From contig JADKGB010000003.1 in assembly GCA_016717225.1 (NCBI GenBank), positions 170,440-234,439 of the forward strand: DNA of 64,000 nt, given 5' to 3'. The position numbers and the translations under genes are program-made. The number at the start of each line of letters is the position of its first letter. Positions within the stretch are counted from its first letter, which is position 1. The stretch comes from Flavobacteriales bacterium. GTDB lineage: Bacteria; Bacteroidota; Bacteroidia; Flavobacteriales_F; PHOS-HE28. Below are positions 39,670 through 49,316 of this stretch, in pieces. The notes under the pieces were generated by a model. That model worked only from the letters and a program-made list of their open reading frames with translations, was not told the origin of the DNA and ran no database searches.

Positions 39670-40149
39670 CTAACGCAACCGATCCATGCTTTTGACCAAT
39701 TTCTCATCCGCCCGAATACCACGCTCTGCCAACCAGCAGAACAGGACAGCAGCCAACGGCAGAAAAAAGCCAGGGAGCATGGAATAGCTCACACTCACGG
39801 AAGTGCCGAGATAGCTCGCCAGTGAATGGTTTACGAACACCTGCCCGACGAAGCCACCCAGGATCACCATGAAAACGCCCCGAACAATGCGCATTTGGCG
39901 AGGTCGGTTGGTGTAAAAGAAGATCACCCCGATCAGCGCTGCGGCTATGACAGCGTATAGCCAGTTGAATGGCACAGTCAGGTCGAAATCAGGCACGCGC
40001 ACTCCGAGTTCATTGTACAGGGCATCGGTGCGGAACATGAAGTGTCTAGCATCGGGTTTTACTGTGTATTCCACCAGCGGCATCACGAACGTGAGCCCCA
40101 TGCAAAGGGCAGCGAGCAGGAGGAAAATGGATTGTTTGCGTTGGATCAT
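39670..40149 (-). CDS. DUF4293 membrane protein
   Basis: 159 residues with four predicted membrane helices: MIQRKQSIFLLLAALCMGLT at the start, and later LYAVIAAALIGVIFFYTNR and GVFMVILGGFVGQVF. The MIQRKQS opening is the DUF4293 signature. The family has no known function but is typically next to rho in Bacteroidota, and here diverges from rho by about 210 bases. Confidence 0.85.
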   Translation of the reverse strand: MIQRKQSIFLLLAALCMGLTFVMPLVEYTVKPDARHFMFRTDALYNELGVRVPDFDLTVPFNWLYAVIAAALIGVIFFYTNRPRQMRIVRGVFMVILGGFVGQVFVNHSLASYLGTSVSVSYSMLPGFFLPLAAVLFCWLAERGIRADEKLVKSMDRLR

Positions 40150-40358
40150 GATCGTTGGGTGCGCGAATATGCATTGCGAGGGGGTGTTGTGGGATCGGAA
40201 CAAGCAGCTATCATTGCACCCTCCTCGAGCACTTCGGGGTCAAGATCATCTCCGCTGATGCACTTTGTGTCAGCAACCCTACCGAACATTTCGAGCAACG
40301 AACGAGGCCACACGGCTTCTACCGACCACAGGGTCGTTTTCAACCGAACATATTTCGC

Positions 40359-42314
40359 ATGCAGGACAAGGCGTCGTTGGAGAGCATGAAGCTCACCGAA
40401 CTCAAAGAGATCGCGAAGAAGCTCAACATCAAGAAGAGCGACACGCTTCGAAAGCAGGACCTTATTGCGCGCATCCTGGAAGTGCAGGGGGCGAAGTCCG
40501 AAAAACCTTCAGCGGGTGAGCGCATGGATGCCGACGACATGGCAGCCATGGCGATTGCTGACGAGACCGAGCCGGTGACGGATCCGGAGCCTGAAGAAGC
40601 GGATGAGGACGACGATGACGATGAGGACGGTGAAGATGGCGAGGAGGATGACGACAACGAAGAGGATGGTGAGGAAGAGGAAGGAACTCCGGGAAAAGAG
40701 GCGACTCCGTCGATCACGGCGAGCACCAGCGCACCTGTTGACGCGCGGAAAGATGATCGCACTGAACCACGGGATCGCAACGATCGACGTGAACGCATAC
40801 CCCGGCCACCGAATGACAGAAGGCCTTCGCCTGCGGAAGGGAACCCGCAAGGACCGCAGCAAGGGCAGGCAGGAGAAAGGCCCCATGATCCACGCTCAGG
40901 AGATCCTTTCCGTGATCAGCAGGACCGGCGGGAAAATGCCGGCGGTCGGCCTGGTGATCGACGAGATGACCGTCGTGACCAGCCACGCGGCGATCGCGCG
41001 AACGATGGCGCACGCCCAGATCAGAACCGCCCGGAGAACCAGCGTCAGGATCAGCCTCGCGATCAACAGCGGAACGATCAACCACGTGATCAGAACCGCG
41101 ATCAGCAGCGCAACGACCAGGGTCCGCGCAATGACCGTGATCAGCAACGGAACGATCAACCACGCCAGCCACAGCGTGAACAGACACCGCAGTACAATTT
41201 CGATGCGTTCATCGAATGTGACGGCGTTCTGGAAGTGATGCCGGAAGGCTATGGCTTCCTGCGAAGCAGTGACTACAATTATTTGGCCTCACCCGATGAT
41301 GTGTACGTTTCCCAGCAGCAGATCAAAGCGGCCGGCCTGAAGCTCGGTGATACCGTAAGCGGCTATGTACGGCCACCGCGCCACGACGACAAGTTCTTCC
41401 CGCTCGTGAAGATCGACCGCATCAATGGTCGTGATCCGGAATGGGTGCGAGATCGGGTCCCGTTCAAATTCCTCACCCCACTGTTCCCGAACGAGAAGTT
41501 CGACCTCACCACCAAAGGCGGAAACCTCAGCACGCGTGTGTTGGACCTCTTCGCTCCCATCGGAAAAGGCCAACGCGGCCTCATCGTTGCGCAACCAAAA
41601 ACCGGTAAGACGATCCTGTTGAAGGATGTTGCGAACGCGATCGCGGCAAACCACCCGGAAGTGTACCTCATTGTACTACTCGTAGACGAGCGCCCAGAGG
41701 AGGTGACCGATATGGCCCGCAGCGTGCGCGCCGAAGTGGTTGCCAGCACGTTCGATGAACCGGCTACGCGCCACGTAGCTGTGGCCAGCATGGTGTTGGA
41801 AAAAGCCAAGTGCCTTACCGAATGCGGTCACGATGTGGTGATCCTGCTCGACTCGATCACGCGCCTGGCCCGTGCATACAACACCGTGCAACCTGCCAGC
41901 GGCAAGATCCTGAGCGGTGGTGTTGATGCGAACGCCCTGCACAAGCCGAAGCGGTTCTTCGGTGCGGCTCGAAAGATCGAGAACGGTGGAAGTCTCACCA
42001 TCCTCGCAACGGCGCTCACCGAGACCGGCAGCAAAATGGACGAGGTGATCTTCGAGGAATTCAAGGGCACGGGTAACATGGAATTGCAGCTCGATCGGAA
42101 GATCAGCAATCGCCGCATCTTCCCCTCGATCGACATCCTGGCCTCTGGTACTCGTCGTGATGACCTCCTGCATCACAAGGACGTTCTACAACGGACATGG
42201 GTGCTTCGCAAACACCTTGCGGATATGAACCCAGTTGAAGCAATGGAGTTCGTGAAAACGCGCATGGAAGGCACCAAGAGCAACGAAGAGTTCCTGGTGT
42301 CGATGAATGGCTGA
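40359..42314 (+). CDS. rho: Transcription termination factor Rho with disordered insert
   Basis: 651 residues. N-terminal SAP-like Rho_N (MKLTELKEIAKKLNIKK), then about 230 residues of low-complexity sequence, first Asp/Glu-rich and then Arg/Asp/Asn/Gln-rich with repeated DQQRNDQ-like units, then the cold-shock RNA-binding domain (LEVMPEGYGFLRSSDYNY) and the RecA-like ATPase: P-loop VAQPKTGKTILL, Walker B VVILLDSITRLARA, and the Q/R-loop region near GGVDANALHKPKRFFGAARK. Full-length and intact. Long disordered inserts in Bacteroidota Rho are known to drive condensate formation in Bacteroides. The ATG at 40359 fits the Rho_N domain. Confidence 0.97.
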   Translation: MQDKASLESMKLTELKEIAKKLNIKKSDTLRKQDLIARILEVQGAKSEKPSAGERMDADDMAAMAIADETEPVTDPEPEEADEDDDDDEDGEDGEEDDDNEEDGEEEEGTPGKEATPSITASTSAPVDARKDDRTEPRDRNDRRERIPRPPNDRRPSPAEGNPQGPQQGQAGERPHDPRSGDPFRDQQDRRENAGGRPGDRRDDRRDQPRGDRANDGARPDQNRPENQRQDQPRDQQRNDQPRDQNRDQQRNDQGPRNDRDQQRNDQPRQPQREQTPQYNFDAFIECDGVLEVMPEGYGFLRSSDYNYLASPDDVYVSQQQIKAAGLKLGDTVSGYVRPPRHDDKFFPLVKIDRINGRDPEWVRDRVPFKFLTPLFPNEKFDLTTKGGNLSTRVLDLFAPIGKGQRGLIVAQPKTGKTILLKDVANAIAANHPEVYLIVLLVDERPEEVTDMARSVRAEVVASTFDEPATRHVAVASMVLEKAKCLTECGHDVVILLDSITRLARAYNTVQPASGKILSGGVDANALHKPKRFFGAARKIENGGSLTILATALTETGSKMDEVIFEEFKGTGNMELQLDRKISNRRIFPSIDILASGTRRDDLLHHKDVLQRTWVLRKHLADMNPVEAMEFVKTRMEGTKSNEEFLVSMNG

Positions 42315-42365
42315 TGACCATTCGGTCGTCATCGGTCAAGCTCGTTCGAGCATAGTGTGTACGGC

Positions 42366-42845
42366 ATGAGACTTTCACTGATATTCATCGCTTTCGCGAT
42401 CGCACTGCGGGTCGGTTTGTTCTATGCCGATATCGATTTGGAAGGATTCACCTTCGGATTCGTTCTGATGGGAATGCTCGTGTTCTTGGCATTCATCAGC
42501 GGACACCAGCTCCTGGGCGAAGAACCGAATGCCCCTTTACCTGATCTGTTCCGTGTAGGTCTTCGATCAACCGCGCTCTTTGCGCTGCTTTACGCACTTT
42601 TCGTCTATGCCTTCTTCAAACTCCTGAACACGGCGGAGTTCCCCATGCGCATCAACGAGTTGGTTCGAGAAGCCATGGCCACCGGCCAAGAGGAAACCGC
42701 CGTGAGAGCCCGGCTCGAATCGTTCTTCAATCCTGGCAAATACGCCATGCTCTCGTTCTTCGGGCTGCTGAGTTTGGGCGCTGTGAACGCGTTGTTCTTC
42801 GCGATCATTCACCACAAGTTCTTGCGAAGGTTCCGGGCTTCGTAA
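42366..42845 (+). CDS. DUF4199-like membrane protein
   Basis: 159 residues with four predicted helices (LIFIAFAIALRVGLFY; FVLMGMLVFLAFISG; TALFALLYALFVYAFF; FFGLLSLGAVNALFFAII) and a cytoplasmic basic tail. The pattern and the short amphipathic segment before the last helix resemble DUF4199. It follows rho by about 50 bases. ATG at 42366 is preferred to the GTG three codons earlier. No function known. Confidence 0.65.
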   Translation: MRLSLIFIAFAIALRVGLFYADIDLEGFTFGFVLMGMLVFLAFISGHQLLGEEPNAPLPDLFRVGLRSTALFALLYALFVYAFFKLLNTAEFPMRINELVREAMATGQEETAVRARLESFFNPGKYAMLSFFGLLSLGAVNALFFAIIHHKFLRRFRAS

Positions 42846-42852
42846 TAGAGGC

Positions 42853-42935
42853 TCACGCGGAGGCGCAGAGACGCAGAGAAAGCGCACCTGACCGCCCACA
42901 TGGGAATTCCTCAGCGTCTCTGCGGCTCGGCGTGA
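42853..42935. repeat. Inverted repeat of the GCAGAGACGCAGAG type
   Basis: Left arm 42853-42880 (TCACGCGGAGGCGCAGAGACG onward), right arm 42911-42935 (TCAGCGTCTCTGCGG then CTCGGCGTGA). It fills the gap between the stops of the DUF4199-like gene and mpl, and could act as a shared hairpin terminator. Confidence 0.6.
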
Positions 42936-42942
42936 AAATGGA

Positions 42943-44310
42943 CTACGCGATGTAGGCCTCCGCCGTGGCTTGCAAGTCGATCCCGCCGAAGTTGCCGCTG
43001 CTCATCATCAGCAGTACGCCCTGTTCACCGGTGTGCTCACGCACCGCGCCCATCACGGCGATCGGATCGTTCAGCACTTGCAGGTCGGTACGCCCAAATG
43101 CTTTGTGGATGCGCTCAGGCGGCACGGGAGGCAATCGCTTCAGCTGCACCGCATGCGGGTCGTAGAACACGATCGCATCATCGGCGCCTGCCATGCAACC
43201 ATCATATTGGTCCAGAAATCCTTCGCTCAAACTGCTGTACGTGTGCAATTCCATGCACGCGGTGATCCGTCGATCGGGGAACTGCTCCCGAACAGCATCC
43301 ACTGTTGCCTTCAACTTGCTCGGAGAATGGGCGAAATCCTTGAACACCACTTTTCGGCCGCTCTCTGCCAGCTTCTCCAACCGCTTGGCCGCGCCGTGGA
43401 AAGAGCCGATCGCCTCATAGAACACCCTGTCGCTGATGCCCAGTTGATGGCACACGTGCCGCGCTCCTTCCAAATTCATCAGGTTGTGGCGGCCGAACAC
43501 TTGCAAGGGCACCTCGCCTTGACCGGTCAACAATACTGTAAGCCCATCGCGGATCTCATGCTTCGGCACGCCGTACGGGATCTTGATGCTGCCTCCCTTG
43601 TCTTCGAGCGCGAGCTTCTTCACCTCGGTATCCTCTTCGCAATAGATCAATTTGCCACCCGGTTCGATCACGTCGATGAACTTTCGGAATTGCTCCACGT
43701 AGCTCTCGAAGGTCTTGAACACGTTGATGTGGTCCCACGCGATCCCACTGATCAACGCGATATCCGGCTTGTACAAGTGGAATTTGGGAACCGGATCCAA
43801 CGCCGATGCGAGGTATTCATCACCCTCGATCACGGCTACCTGGCTGTTGGGGCTCAAGCGCACCATGCAATCGAAGCCGTCCAGCTGTGCGCCCACGAGG
43901 TAATCGAAGTCGCTCTTCGCATGGCGCAGCACGTGTACGATCATGCTTGTGATGGTCGTCTTGCCGTGGCTTCCGCCGATCACCACGCGCGTTTTGCTCT
44001 TCGTTTGCTCGTAGAAATAGCCGGGGTAGCTGTACACCGGTATGCCCAATTCCTGCGCTCGCTTCAGTTCAGGATTGTCGATGCGTGCGTGCATGCCGAG
44101 GATCACCGCTTCCAGGTCCGGGGTGAGGTGGTCCGGGTACCAGCCCAATTTGGCAGGGAGCAAGTTCAGTCGCTCCAATCGGCTGCGGCTGGGTTCGAAG
44201 ATCTCGTCGTCGCTGCCGGTTACGTCGTATCCCTTCTGGTGCAAGGCAATGGCCAGGTTGTGCATGGCGCTGCCGCCGATGGCGATGAAGTGGACGCGAG
44301 GTTGGGACAT
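42943..44310 (-). CDS. mpl: UDP-N-acetylmuramate:tripeptide ligase Mpl
   Basis: 455 residues, a Mur ligase family member that reattaches the recovered tripeptide to UDP-MurNAc in peptidoglycan recycling. N-terminal nucleotide motif FIAIGGSAMHNLA, ATP loop VVIGGSHGKTTITSM, central domain VAVIEGDEYLASAL (carbamylated-lysine area), GIAWDHINVF, and C-terminal KDFAHSPSKLKATVDAVRE. The length fits Mpl rather than MurC. The ATG at 44310 lies in the first unit of an 8-base tandem repeat. Confidence 0.94.
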   Translation of the reverse strand: MSQPRVHFIAIGGSAMHNLAIALHQKGYDVTGSDDEIFEPSRSRLERLNLLPAKLGWYPDHLTPDLEAVILGMHARIDNPELKRAQELGIPVYSYPGYFYEQTKSKTRVVIGGSHGKTTITSMIVHVLRHAKSDFDYLVGAQLDGFDCMVRLSPNSQVAVIEGDEYLASALDPVPKFHLYKPDIALISGIAWDHINVFKTFESYVEQFRKFIDVIEPGGKLIYCEEDTEVKKLALEDKGGSIKIPYGVPKHEIRDGLTVLLTGQGEVPLQVFGRHNLMNLEGARHVCHQLGISDRVFYEAIGSFHGAAKRLEKLAESGRKVVFKDFAHSPSKLKATVDAVREQFPDRRITACMELHTYSSLSEGFLDQYDGCMAGADDAIVFYDPHAVQLKRLPPVPPERIHKAFGRTDLQVLNDPIAVMGAVREHTGEQGVLLMMSSGNFGGIDLQATAEAYIA

Positions 44311-44337
44311 GTGGACATGTGGTCATGTGGACATGTG
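44306..44337. repeat. Four 8-bp tandem repeats overlapping the mpl start codon
   Basis: On the plus strand GACATGTG is repeated four times (third unit GTCATGTG). On the coding strand each unit holds an ATG; only the last is in frame with mpl. Loss or gain of one unit would change the upstream context and the frame of the other ATGs. Confidence 0.6.
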
Positions 44338-44503
44338 CCCATGGACCGTGGGCAAAGCTGCCGCTCGTTCAGAGCCCTGCGCATGAAGCGACCTATCTTC
44401 CTTCAACGTTGCTCTGTGGAATGAGCGATCCGGAAGGGTTGTGCACTTTTACAGGCCAACTTCATCGATCAGTTCCAACCTGTAACAGACGTACCGATCC
44501 AAA

Positions 44504-45385
44504 ATGAAACTATACTCCATCGACACCGGCTTCTTCAAACTGGATGGTGGCGCTATGTTCGGCGTGGTGCCCAAAACATTGTGGAGCAAGCATCACCCGC
44601 CCGATGAGAAGAACCTCTGCACCTGGGCCATGCGTTGCCTGCTGGTGGAAACCGATGGCCATTTGATCCTCATCGACAATGGCATCGGTGATAAACAGGA
44701 TGCCAAGTTCTTCAGCCATTACGATCTGCATGGAGACGACACGCTGGACAAGTCACTGGCGAAGCACGGCTTCTCACGGGACGACATCACCGACATGTTC
44801 CTGACCCATCTGCACTTCGATCATTGTGGTGGAAGTATCGTGCGCCGAGGGGAGGGCTTCGCTCCCGCTTTCAAGAACGCAACGTACTGGAGCAACCAGC
44901 ACCACTGGGAATGGGCGACCAAACCCAATCCGCGGGAGAAAGCCAGCTTCCTCCAAGAGAACATACTTCCCATCCAAGAAGAGCGGTCAGCTCAAGTTCG
45001 TGGATCTCCCTGAGCGCCCTTCCCGGAGAGGGGAGCACCTCCAAACACGTTCATCAAGGAGCTGTTCCCGGGGTTCGATGTATTGCTGGTGAACGGCCAT
45101 ACCGATGCGATGATGATCCCGCATATCCGCTACAAGGACCACACGGTGTGCTACATGGCGGATCTGCTGCCTAGCGTACATCACGTACCTCTTCCTTGGG
45201 TAATGGCATACGACACGAGGCCACTGCTCACCATGCAAGAGAAAGCCACGTTCCTGACACAAGCTGCTGACGAGCGTTACGTGCTGGTCTTCGAGCACGA
45301 TAACGTGAACCAGTGCGGCACCCTGGAACGCACTGAAAAAGGAGTTCGTTTGGCTGGTACTCTGCCCCTCTCCGACTTGGGTTGA
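44504..45385 (+). CDS. MBL-fold metallohydrolase, frameshifted
   Basis: A metallo-beta-lactamase-fold hydrolase of about 290 residues. The start MKLYSIDTGFFKLDGGAMFG and the metal motif FLTHLHFDHCGGS (HxHxDH) are intact. Near 44981 the frame moves to SGQLKFVDLP, and by 45050 it has moved again to LLVNGHTDAMMIPHIRYKDHTV and a tail with the last metal ligand (YVLVFEHD). At least two indels lie between 44975 and 45060. Substrate unknown; quorum-quenching lactonases and other small hydrolases share this fold. It converges on the Rieske gene, stop to stop without a gap. Confidence 0.8.
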
Positions 45386-45748
45386 TCACCACAGCTTACG
45401 ACCGAACAAGCTGATCGTCGAGTACGGTATTCCGACATAGACCGCGCTCTCCCGTTCTTCAACGGGGAACACTTGGACTTTGCTCGTAGCTCCGAACTTG
45501 TTCTCGCCGGTAACAGGATCGAAGTGCATGCGGTGGAACGGGCAAACGATATAGCCCTCATCGCACCAGCCCCCTTCGAAGCTTCTACCTTGGTGTGGGC
45601 AGATGTCCAAGAGAGCGCGAAGCACGCCGTCCACACGAACGAATACGATGGATCGTTTCCCTACGACCACACGGGCAATGGCACCATTCTTCAGGACCGA
45701 AAGTCGTTCGTCTTCCGCTCTTTTCCACCGGATCGCTTGTATGATCAT
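45386..45748 (-). CDS. Rieske [2Fe-2S] protein
   Basis: 120 residues, a single Rieske domain. The cluster ligands are CPHQG (C-x-H) and CPFHRMHF (C-x2-H), with the usual spacing of 16-18 residues. The protein lacks a membrane anchor, so it resembles a small soluble ferredoxin-like component. It begins 3 bases after the comEC stop and is probably co-transcribed. Partner unknown. Confidence 0.9.
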   Translation of the reverse strand: MIIQAIRWKRAEDERLSVLKNGAIARVVVGKRSIVFVRVDGVLRALLDICPHQGRSFEGGWCDEGYIVCPFHRMHFDPVTGENKFGATSKVQVFPVEERESAVYVGIPYSTISLFGRKLW

Positions 45749-45751
45749 CCG

Positions 45752-47803
45752 TCAGCGAACATACGCGCCACTGAGCCGTACATCATGAAATGGCACTTCG
45801 CGTTCGCGACACCAGCGCCGAAAGAATGCCCGGCTCTTCGCCTTGATCGCCGGCCCGAGCACAAAGCCATCTGCGGGATGGAAGCGTTCGTTCAATAGGG
45901 CGATATCATAGCGCCCTTCGGTACTGAGCACCAGGACGGTTGGTATCGCTCCACTCCCACTATCGGGCAGCAACGTGTTCGCTTCAATGATCATGGCGTC
46001 GACTTTGCCCACTTTGACCCGCAAGGGTATTCCGTGTACCGTGTCCACGCTCACTGCACCCATGCTCCGCTGATGTTGCGTGATCTTACGGCTCGTCCAT
46101 TGATCTACGGTATCCACAAAAACGGTGAGCGTTCGGCCACTTTCAACAGCACAGGCCAGATGGTCCCGTTCGTCGTAGATCACGAAGCGTTGCTCCGAGT
46201 TTCTATCGTGCGCGTTCCATCCCCAAGAGATCAGAAGCGCGATGATCAATGCGATGGTGCCTGTTCGTGCCCAATGCCAACGCTCGAAGAACCATCCCGC
46301 AACCAGCATCACCAACAAGTACGATCCGGCGCATTGCCATGCATCGATACGAACAGCCGGATAAGCGCCGGGCAAATGCGCGAAGCCATCAGAAATAACC
46401 CCGATGGCCTTGAGCAACCCTTGCATGAGCCACGTGATCCACTCACCGAGGAACGGCACTCGATGAACGAGAAGTAGCACCGCACCTCCATACACACCCA
46501 ATGCGACCAGTCCCACAATGATCAAATTGGCGGGCAGGAACCAAACGGGAAATGCCTTGAACGCGTACAGTGCGAGCGGGGTGGTGAAGGATTGAGCGGC
46601 AAGGCTCACCGAGAACAAGGACCAGAAGTACCTGAACACCACGTTCGGTGGAGCCCATAAATTCATCAACGGCGTGTAGAACATGGCAATGCCCAAGACC
46701 GCGAGGAAGGAAAGCTGGAAACTCAACTGCCAGATCATCAGCGGATCCCAAAGCACCAACAGAAAAGCCGCACTGGCCAAACTGTTCACGGGTTCGGTGC
46801 GGCGCCCGATCATGTCGGAAAAACAGAACAGGGTGAAGGTGACCGTTGCACGGAGAACACTGGGTGTTGCACCCGTAAGACCTGCATAGAACCAGAGCAC
46901 CAGCAGGATCACCAAAGACCGAATGAGCCGCGCTTTTCTCGTTTCGCCAAACCGGCTGAACCCGAAAAGCAGTACGCCATAGATCAACGCCACATGGCTG
47001 CCGCTAACAGCCAACACGTGCATGGTGCCGCTGCGCACGAAGGCGCTCTTTTGATCCGTATCCAACTCGTCCCGTATGCCGAGGAGAATGGCTTTCACCA
47101 TTCCTCGTTCGCGAGCACCCAAGCTCGAATTGCGCAGCCACTGGGTGATCCGTTGACGAGACCCTTCGAACATCGCCGTCCATCCCCCTTGCTTCTTGTA
47201 TACGCGCCACTTCCCCGCCGGCGCGAAGCACTGATGATAGACCCCATACGATGCCGCCCATGTCCGTTGATCGAATCCACCGGGGTCAGCAACGCGTTCG
47301 ATCGTATCCGCTCTCGCCAGAACCAGGAGATCATCTCCAACGGAAGGAATGATCGAGCTGCTATCCTTGAGCAGGGTCAAGAGCATTTTTCCGTTTACAG
47401 CACGTGCGCCTGAGCTATCCAGAACAGCGTTCGCATCAGCCCAAATGCGCACTGTGCGCTCGCTCTCCGAGATCACTTCCACCACATCCATTTGCCACCC
47501 ATTGGCATCGGCTCGAGCCGCAGCGATATCTCGATCACCATGGTCACTTGTGCGCAACTGGTACCAGAAAATGCCGAACACGAACAAACTCGGCATTAGC
47601 GACACACCTCGCCACCAGCGACGCTCGAAACTCCGCTCCCAATAGGTAAGCGCGCACCACCCAAGGAACATCAACAATGCGATGGATCCCGAAACGATCA
47701 GATCGACATCAATGAATGACCCGAGCATCACACCACCCAGAAAACAAAGCGCCAACCGGATCATCGGTGCGCGGGTAACCGTATCGCGGAAGCTCGCTTT
47801 CAT
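45752..47803 (-). CDS. comEC: ComEC/Rec2 family DNA-uptake channel protein
   Basis: 683 residues. N-terminal helices with DUF4131 (periplasmic OB-like region, VVEVISESERTVRIWADANAV), then the competence domain: MVKAILLGIRDELD, FVRSGTMHVLAVSGSHVALI, GLTGATPSVLRATVTF, DPLMIWQLSFQLSFLAVLG and SVSLAAQSFTTPLALYAFKAF. In known competence systems ComEC carries single-stranded DNA through the inner membrane. The C-terminal nuclease-like metallohydrolase domain found in some members is not evident here. ATG at 47803 was chosen over the GTG three codons upstream. Confidence 0.9.
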   Translation of the reverse strand: MKASFRDTVTRAPMIRLALCFLGGVMLGSFIDVDLIVSGSIALLMFLGWCALTYWERSFERRWWRGVSLMPSLFVFGIFWYQLRTSDHGDRDIAAARADANGWQMDVVEVISESERTVRIWADANAVLDSSGARAVNGKMLLTLLKDSSSIIPSVGDDLLVLARADTIERVADPGGFDQRTWAASYGVYHQCFAPAGKWRVYKKQGGWTAMFEGSRQRITQWLRNSSLGARERGMVKAILLGIRDELDTDQKSAFVRSGTMHVLAVSGSHVALIYGVLLFGFSRFGETRKARLIRSLVILLVLWFYAGLTGATPSVLRATVTFTLFCFSDMIGRRTEPVNSLASAAFLLVLWDPLMIWQLSFQLSFLAVLGIAMFYTPLMNLWAPPNVVFRYFWSLFSVSLAAQSFTTPLALYAFKAFPVWFLPANLIIVGLVALGVYGGAVLLLVHRVPFLGEWITWLMQGLLKAIGVISDGFAHLPGAYPAVRIDAWQCAGSYLLVMLVAGWFFERWHWARTGTIALIIALLISWGWNAHDRNSEQRFVIYDERDHLACAVESGRTLTVFVDTVDQWTSRKITQHQRSMGAVSVDTVHGIPLRVKVGKVDAMIIEANTLLPDSGSGAIPTVLVLSTEGRYDIALLNERFHPADGFVLGPAIKAKSRAFFRRWCREREVPFHDVRLSGAYVR

Positions 47804-47823
47804 GCCATGCACAGTGAACCACT

Positions 47824-47895
47824 ATCACAATTCAGTCGTGCCTTGAGCACCTCACCCTTTCCCTCTCCCAAGGAGAGGGAGGGATGAATTGTGAT
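47824..47895. repeat. Nested inverted repeat between comEC and rlmI
   Basis: Outer arms ATCACAATTCA (47824-47834) and TGAATTGTGAT (47885-47895) are perfect 11-base complements. Inside is CCCTCTCC, CAA, GGAGAGGG (47861-47879). The element could form a two-level hairpin; its role as a terminator, a small mobile palindrome or a protein site is not shown. Confidence 0.5.
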
Positions 47896-47991
47896 CATGG
47901 TCCGGTGAACGATACAGCCGACCACGGCGGGCCTTGGGAGCGGCAAGGGATCCGACGAGGGTAGTAATGCGAATCTAACCGAGAGCTCGGT

Positions 47992-49164
47992 TCACAGCAC
48001 TTGAAGCACCAAGCACTTCAAGTACAGCGTCTCCGGGATCGCCCAGTGGTACGGATGATCCGGGGGCTGCGTACCACAGTACACCTCACGCACCTCGCGG
48101 TACGCATCCCGCGCTGCGCTCATCACCATGTCGCGGAACAGATCGGGCGTCATGTGCTGGCTGCATGAGCACGTAACCAGAAAACCACCCGGTGGCAGAC
48201 ATTTCATCGCTCGCAAATTGATCTCCTTGTAACCACGCGTGGCGCCATCCATCGCCCCGCGACTTTTCGCGAACGAAGGCGGATCCAGGACGATCACATC
48301 CCACAGCATTCCTCGTTTATCGGCATCGGCCAAAAAGTCGAACACGTTAGCGGCTTTGAACACACAACGCTTTTCCAACCCGTTGAGCGCCGCATTTGCC
48401 CGGGCAGCGGAAATAGCGTCTTCACTGATATCCAAACCCAGCACTTCCTTGGCACCATACTTCGCTGCGTGCAAAGCAAAACCGCCTGTGTGCGTGAAGC
48501 AATCGAGCACACGCGCTTGGTGGCTGATGCGCGTCATGGCCGCATGATTGAGGCGCTGATCGAGAAAGTGACCGGTCTTCTGCCCGCTCGCCACATCAAC
48601 CATCAGCTTCAACCCGTTCTCTTCGATCTCCAACTTCGTTTCGAACGGTTCCCCGATGAAACCTGTGCGCAGTTCAAGCCCTTCTTTCTCCCGCACGGGT
48701 GCATCGTTACGCTCGTAGATGCCGCGCGGCTTCAACACTTCGTGCAGCGCTTGCACAATGTCGTCCTTGCGCATATCCATGCCCAGCGCCATGGTCTGCA
48801 GCACCAGCACATCCGTGAATTTGTCCACCACCAGGCCGGGCAGTCCATCGGCCTCGCCGAACACGACACGGCAGCTATCCGTATTGCCCATGCGCTTGCG
48901 GTAGCTCCACGCCGCTTCGATCTTCCGCTTGAAGAACGCCGCATCGATCGGTTCGTCCAGGTCCTTGGTGATCATCCGCGCGCGGATCTTCGACTTCGGA
49001 TTGAAGTACGCCTGGCCCAGTGGACCTTTCTTCACATCGAAGACCTGCACGATGCCACCGGCTTCAGGCCTGCCTTCGAAGCGCAGCACTTGGTTGTCGA
49101 ATACCCACGGATGTCCTTGGCGGATCCGTTGGCGGGTGTCGTCGATGTAGAGGCTGTCACGCAT
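47992..49164 (-). CDS. rlmI: Class I rRNA methyltransferase, RlmI family
   Basis: 390 residues. N-terminal PUA domain (MRDSLYIDDTRQRIRQGHPW, VFDVKKGPLGQAYFNPKS), an EEHH-like middle with FGEADGLPGLVVDKF, and a SAM-binding methyltransferase domain: LDCFTHTGGFALHAA, GLDISEDAI and the catalytic DPPSFAKS. RlmI methylates C1962 of 23S rRNA in E. coli; this protein belongs to the same family but the exact target is inferred. The start at 49164 agrees with the PUA domain. A copy of its first codons lies at 50215-50272. Confidence 0.88.
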   Translation of the reverse strand: MRDSLYIDDTRQRIRQGHPWVFDNQVLRFEGRPEAGGIVQVFDVKKGPLGQAYFNPKSKIRARMITKDLDEPIDAAFFKRKIEAAWSYRKRMGNTDSCRVVFGEADGLPGLVVDKFTDVLVLQTMALGMDMRKDDIVQALHEVLKPRGIYERNDAPVREKEGLELRTGFIGEPFETKLEIEENGLKLMVDVASGQKTGHFLDQRLNHAAMTRISHQARVLDCFTHTGGFALHAAKYGAKEVLGLDISEDAISAARANAALNGLEKRCVFKAANVFDFLADADKRGMLWDVIVLDPPSFAKSRGAMDGATRGYKEINLRAMKCLPPGGFLVTCSCSQHMTPDLFRDMVMSAARDAYREVREVYCGTQPPDHPYHWAIPETLYLKCLVLQVL

Positions 49165-49316
49165 GGGCCGCGAAGGTGGTGAAGCTGCGGGGAACGTTCG
49201 CCGGATGTTCCAGTGGCTCGCCTTTTGTGAGCAGTTCAGGGTCCCGTGATCTTCGTATGCGCACATCCTCTTGCGGAGAGCCCAGGAAGGAATGAGCGGG
49301 AAATGGCGTGCCGCGA

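Noticed and set aside
42970..44424. 484-codon plus-strand frame opposite mpl
   Set aside because: It mirrors mpl codon usage; mpl on the other strand has complete family motifs.
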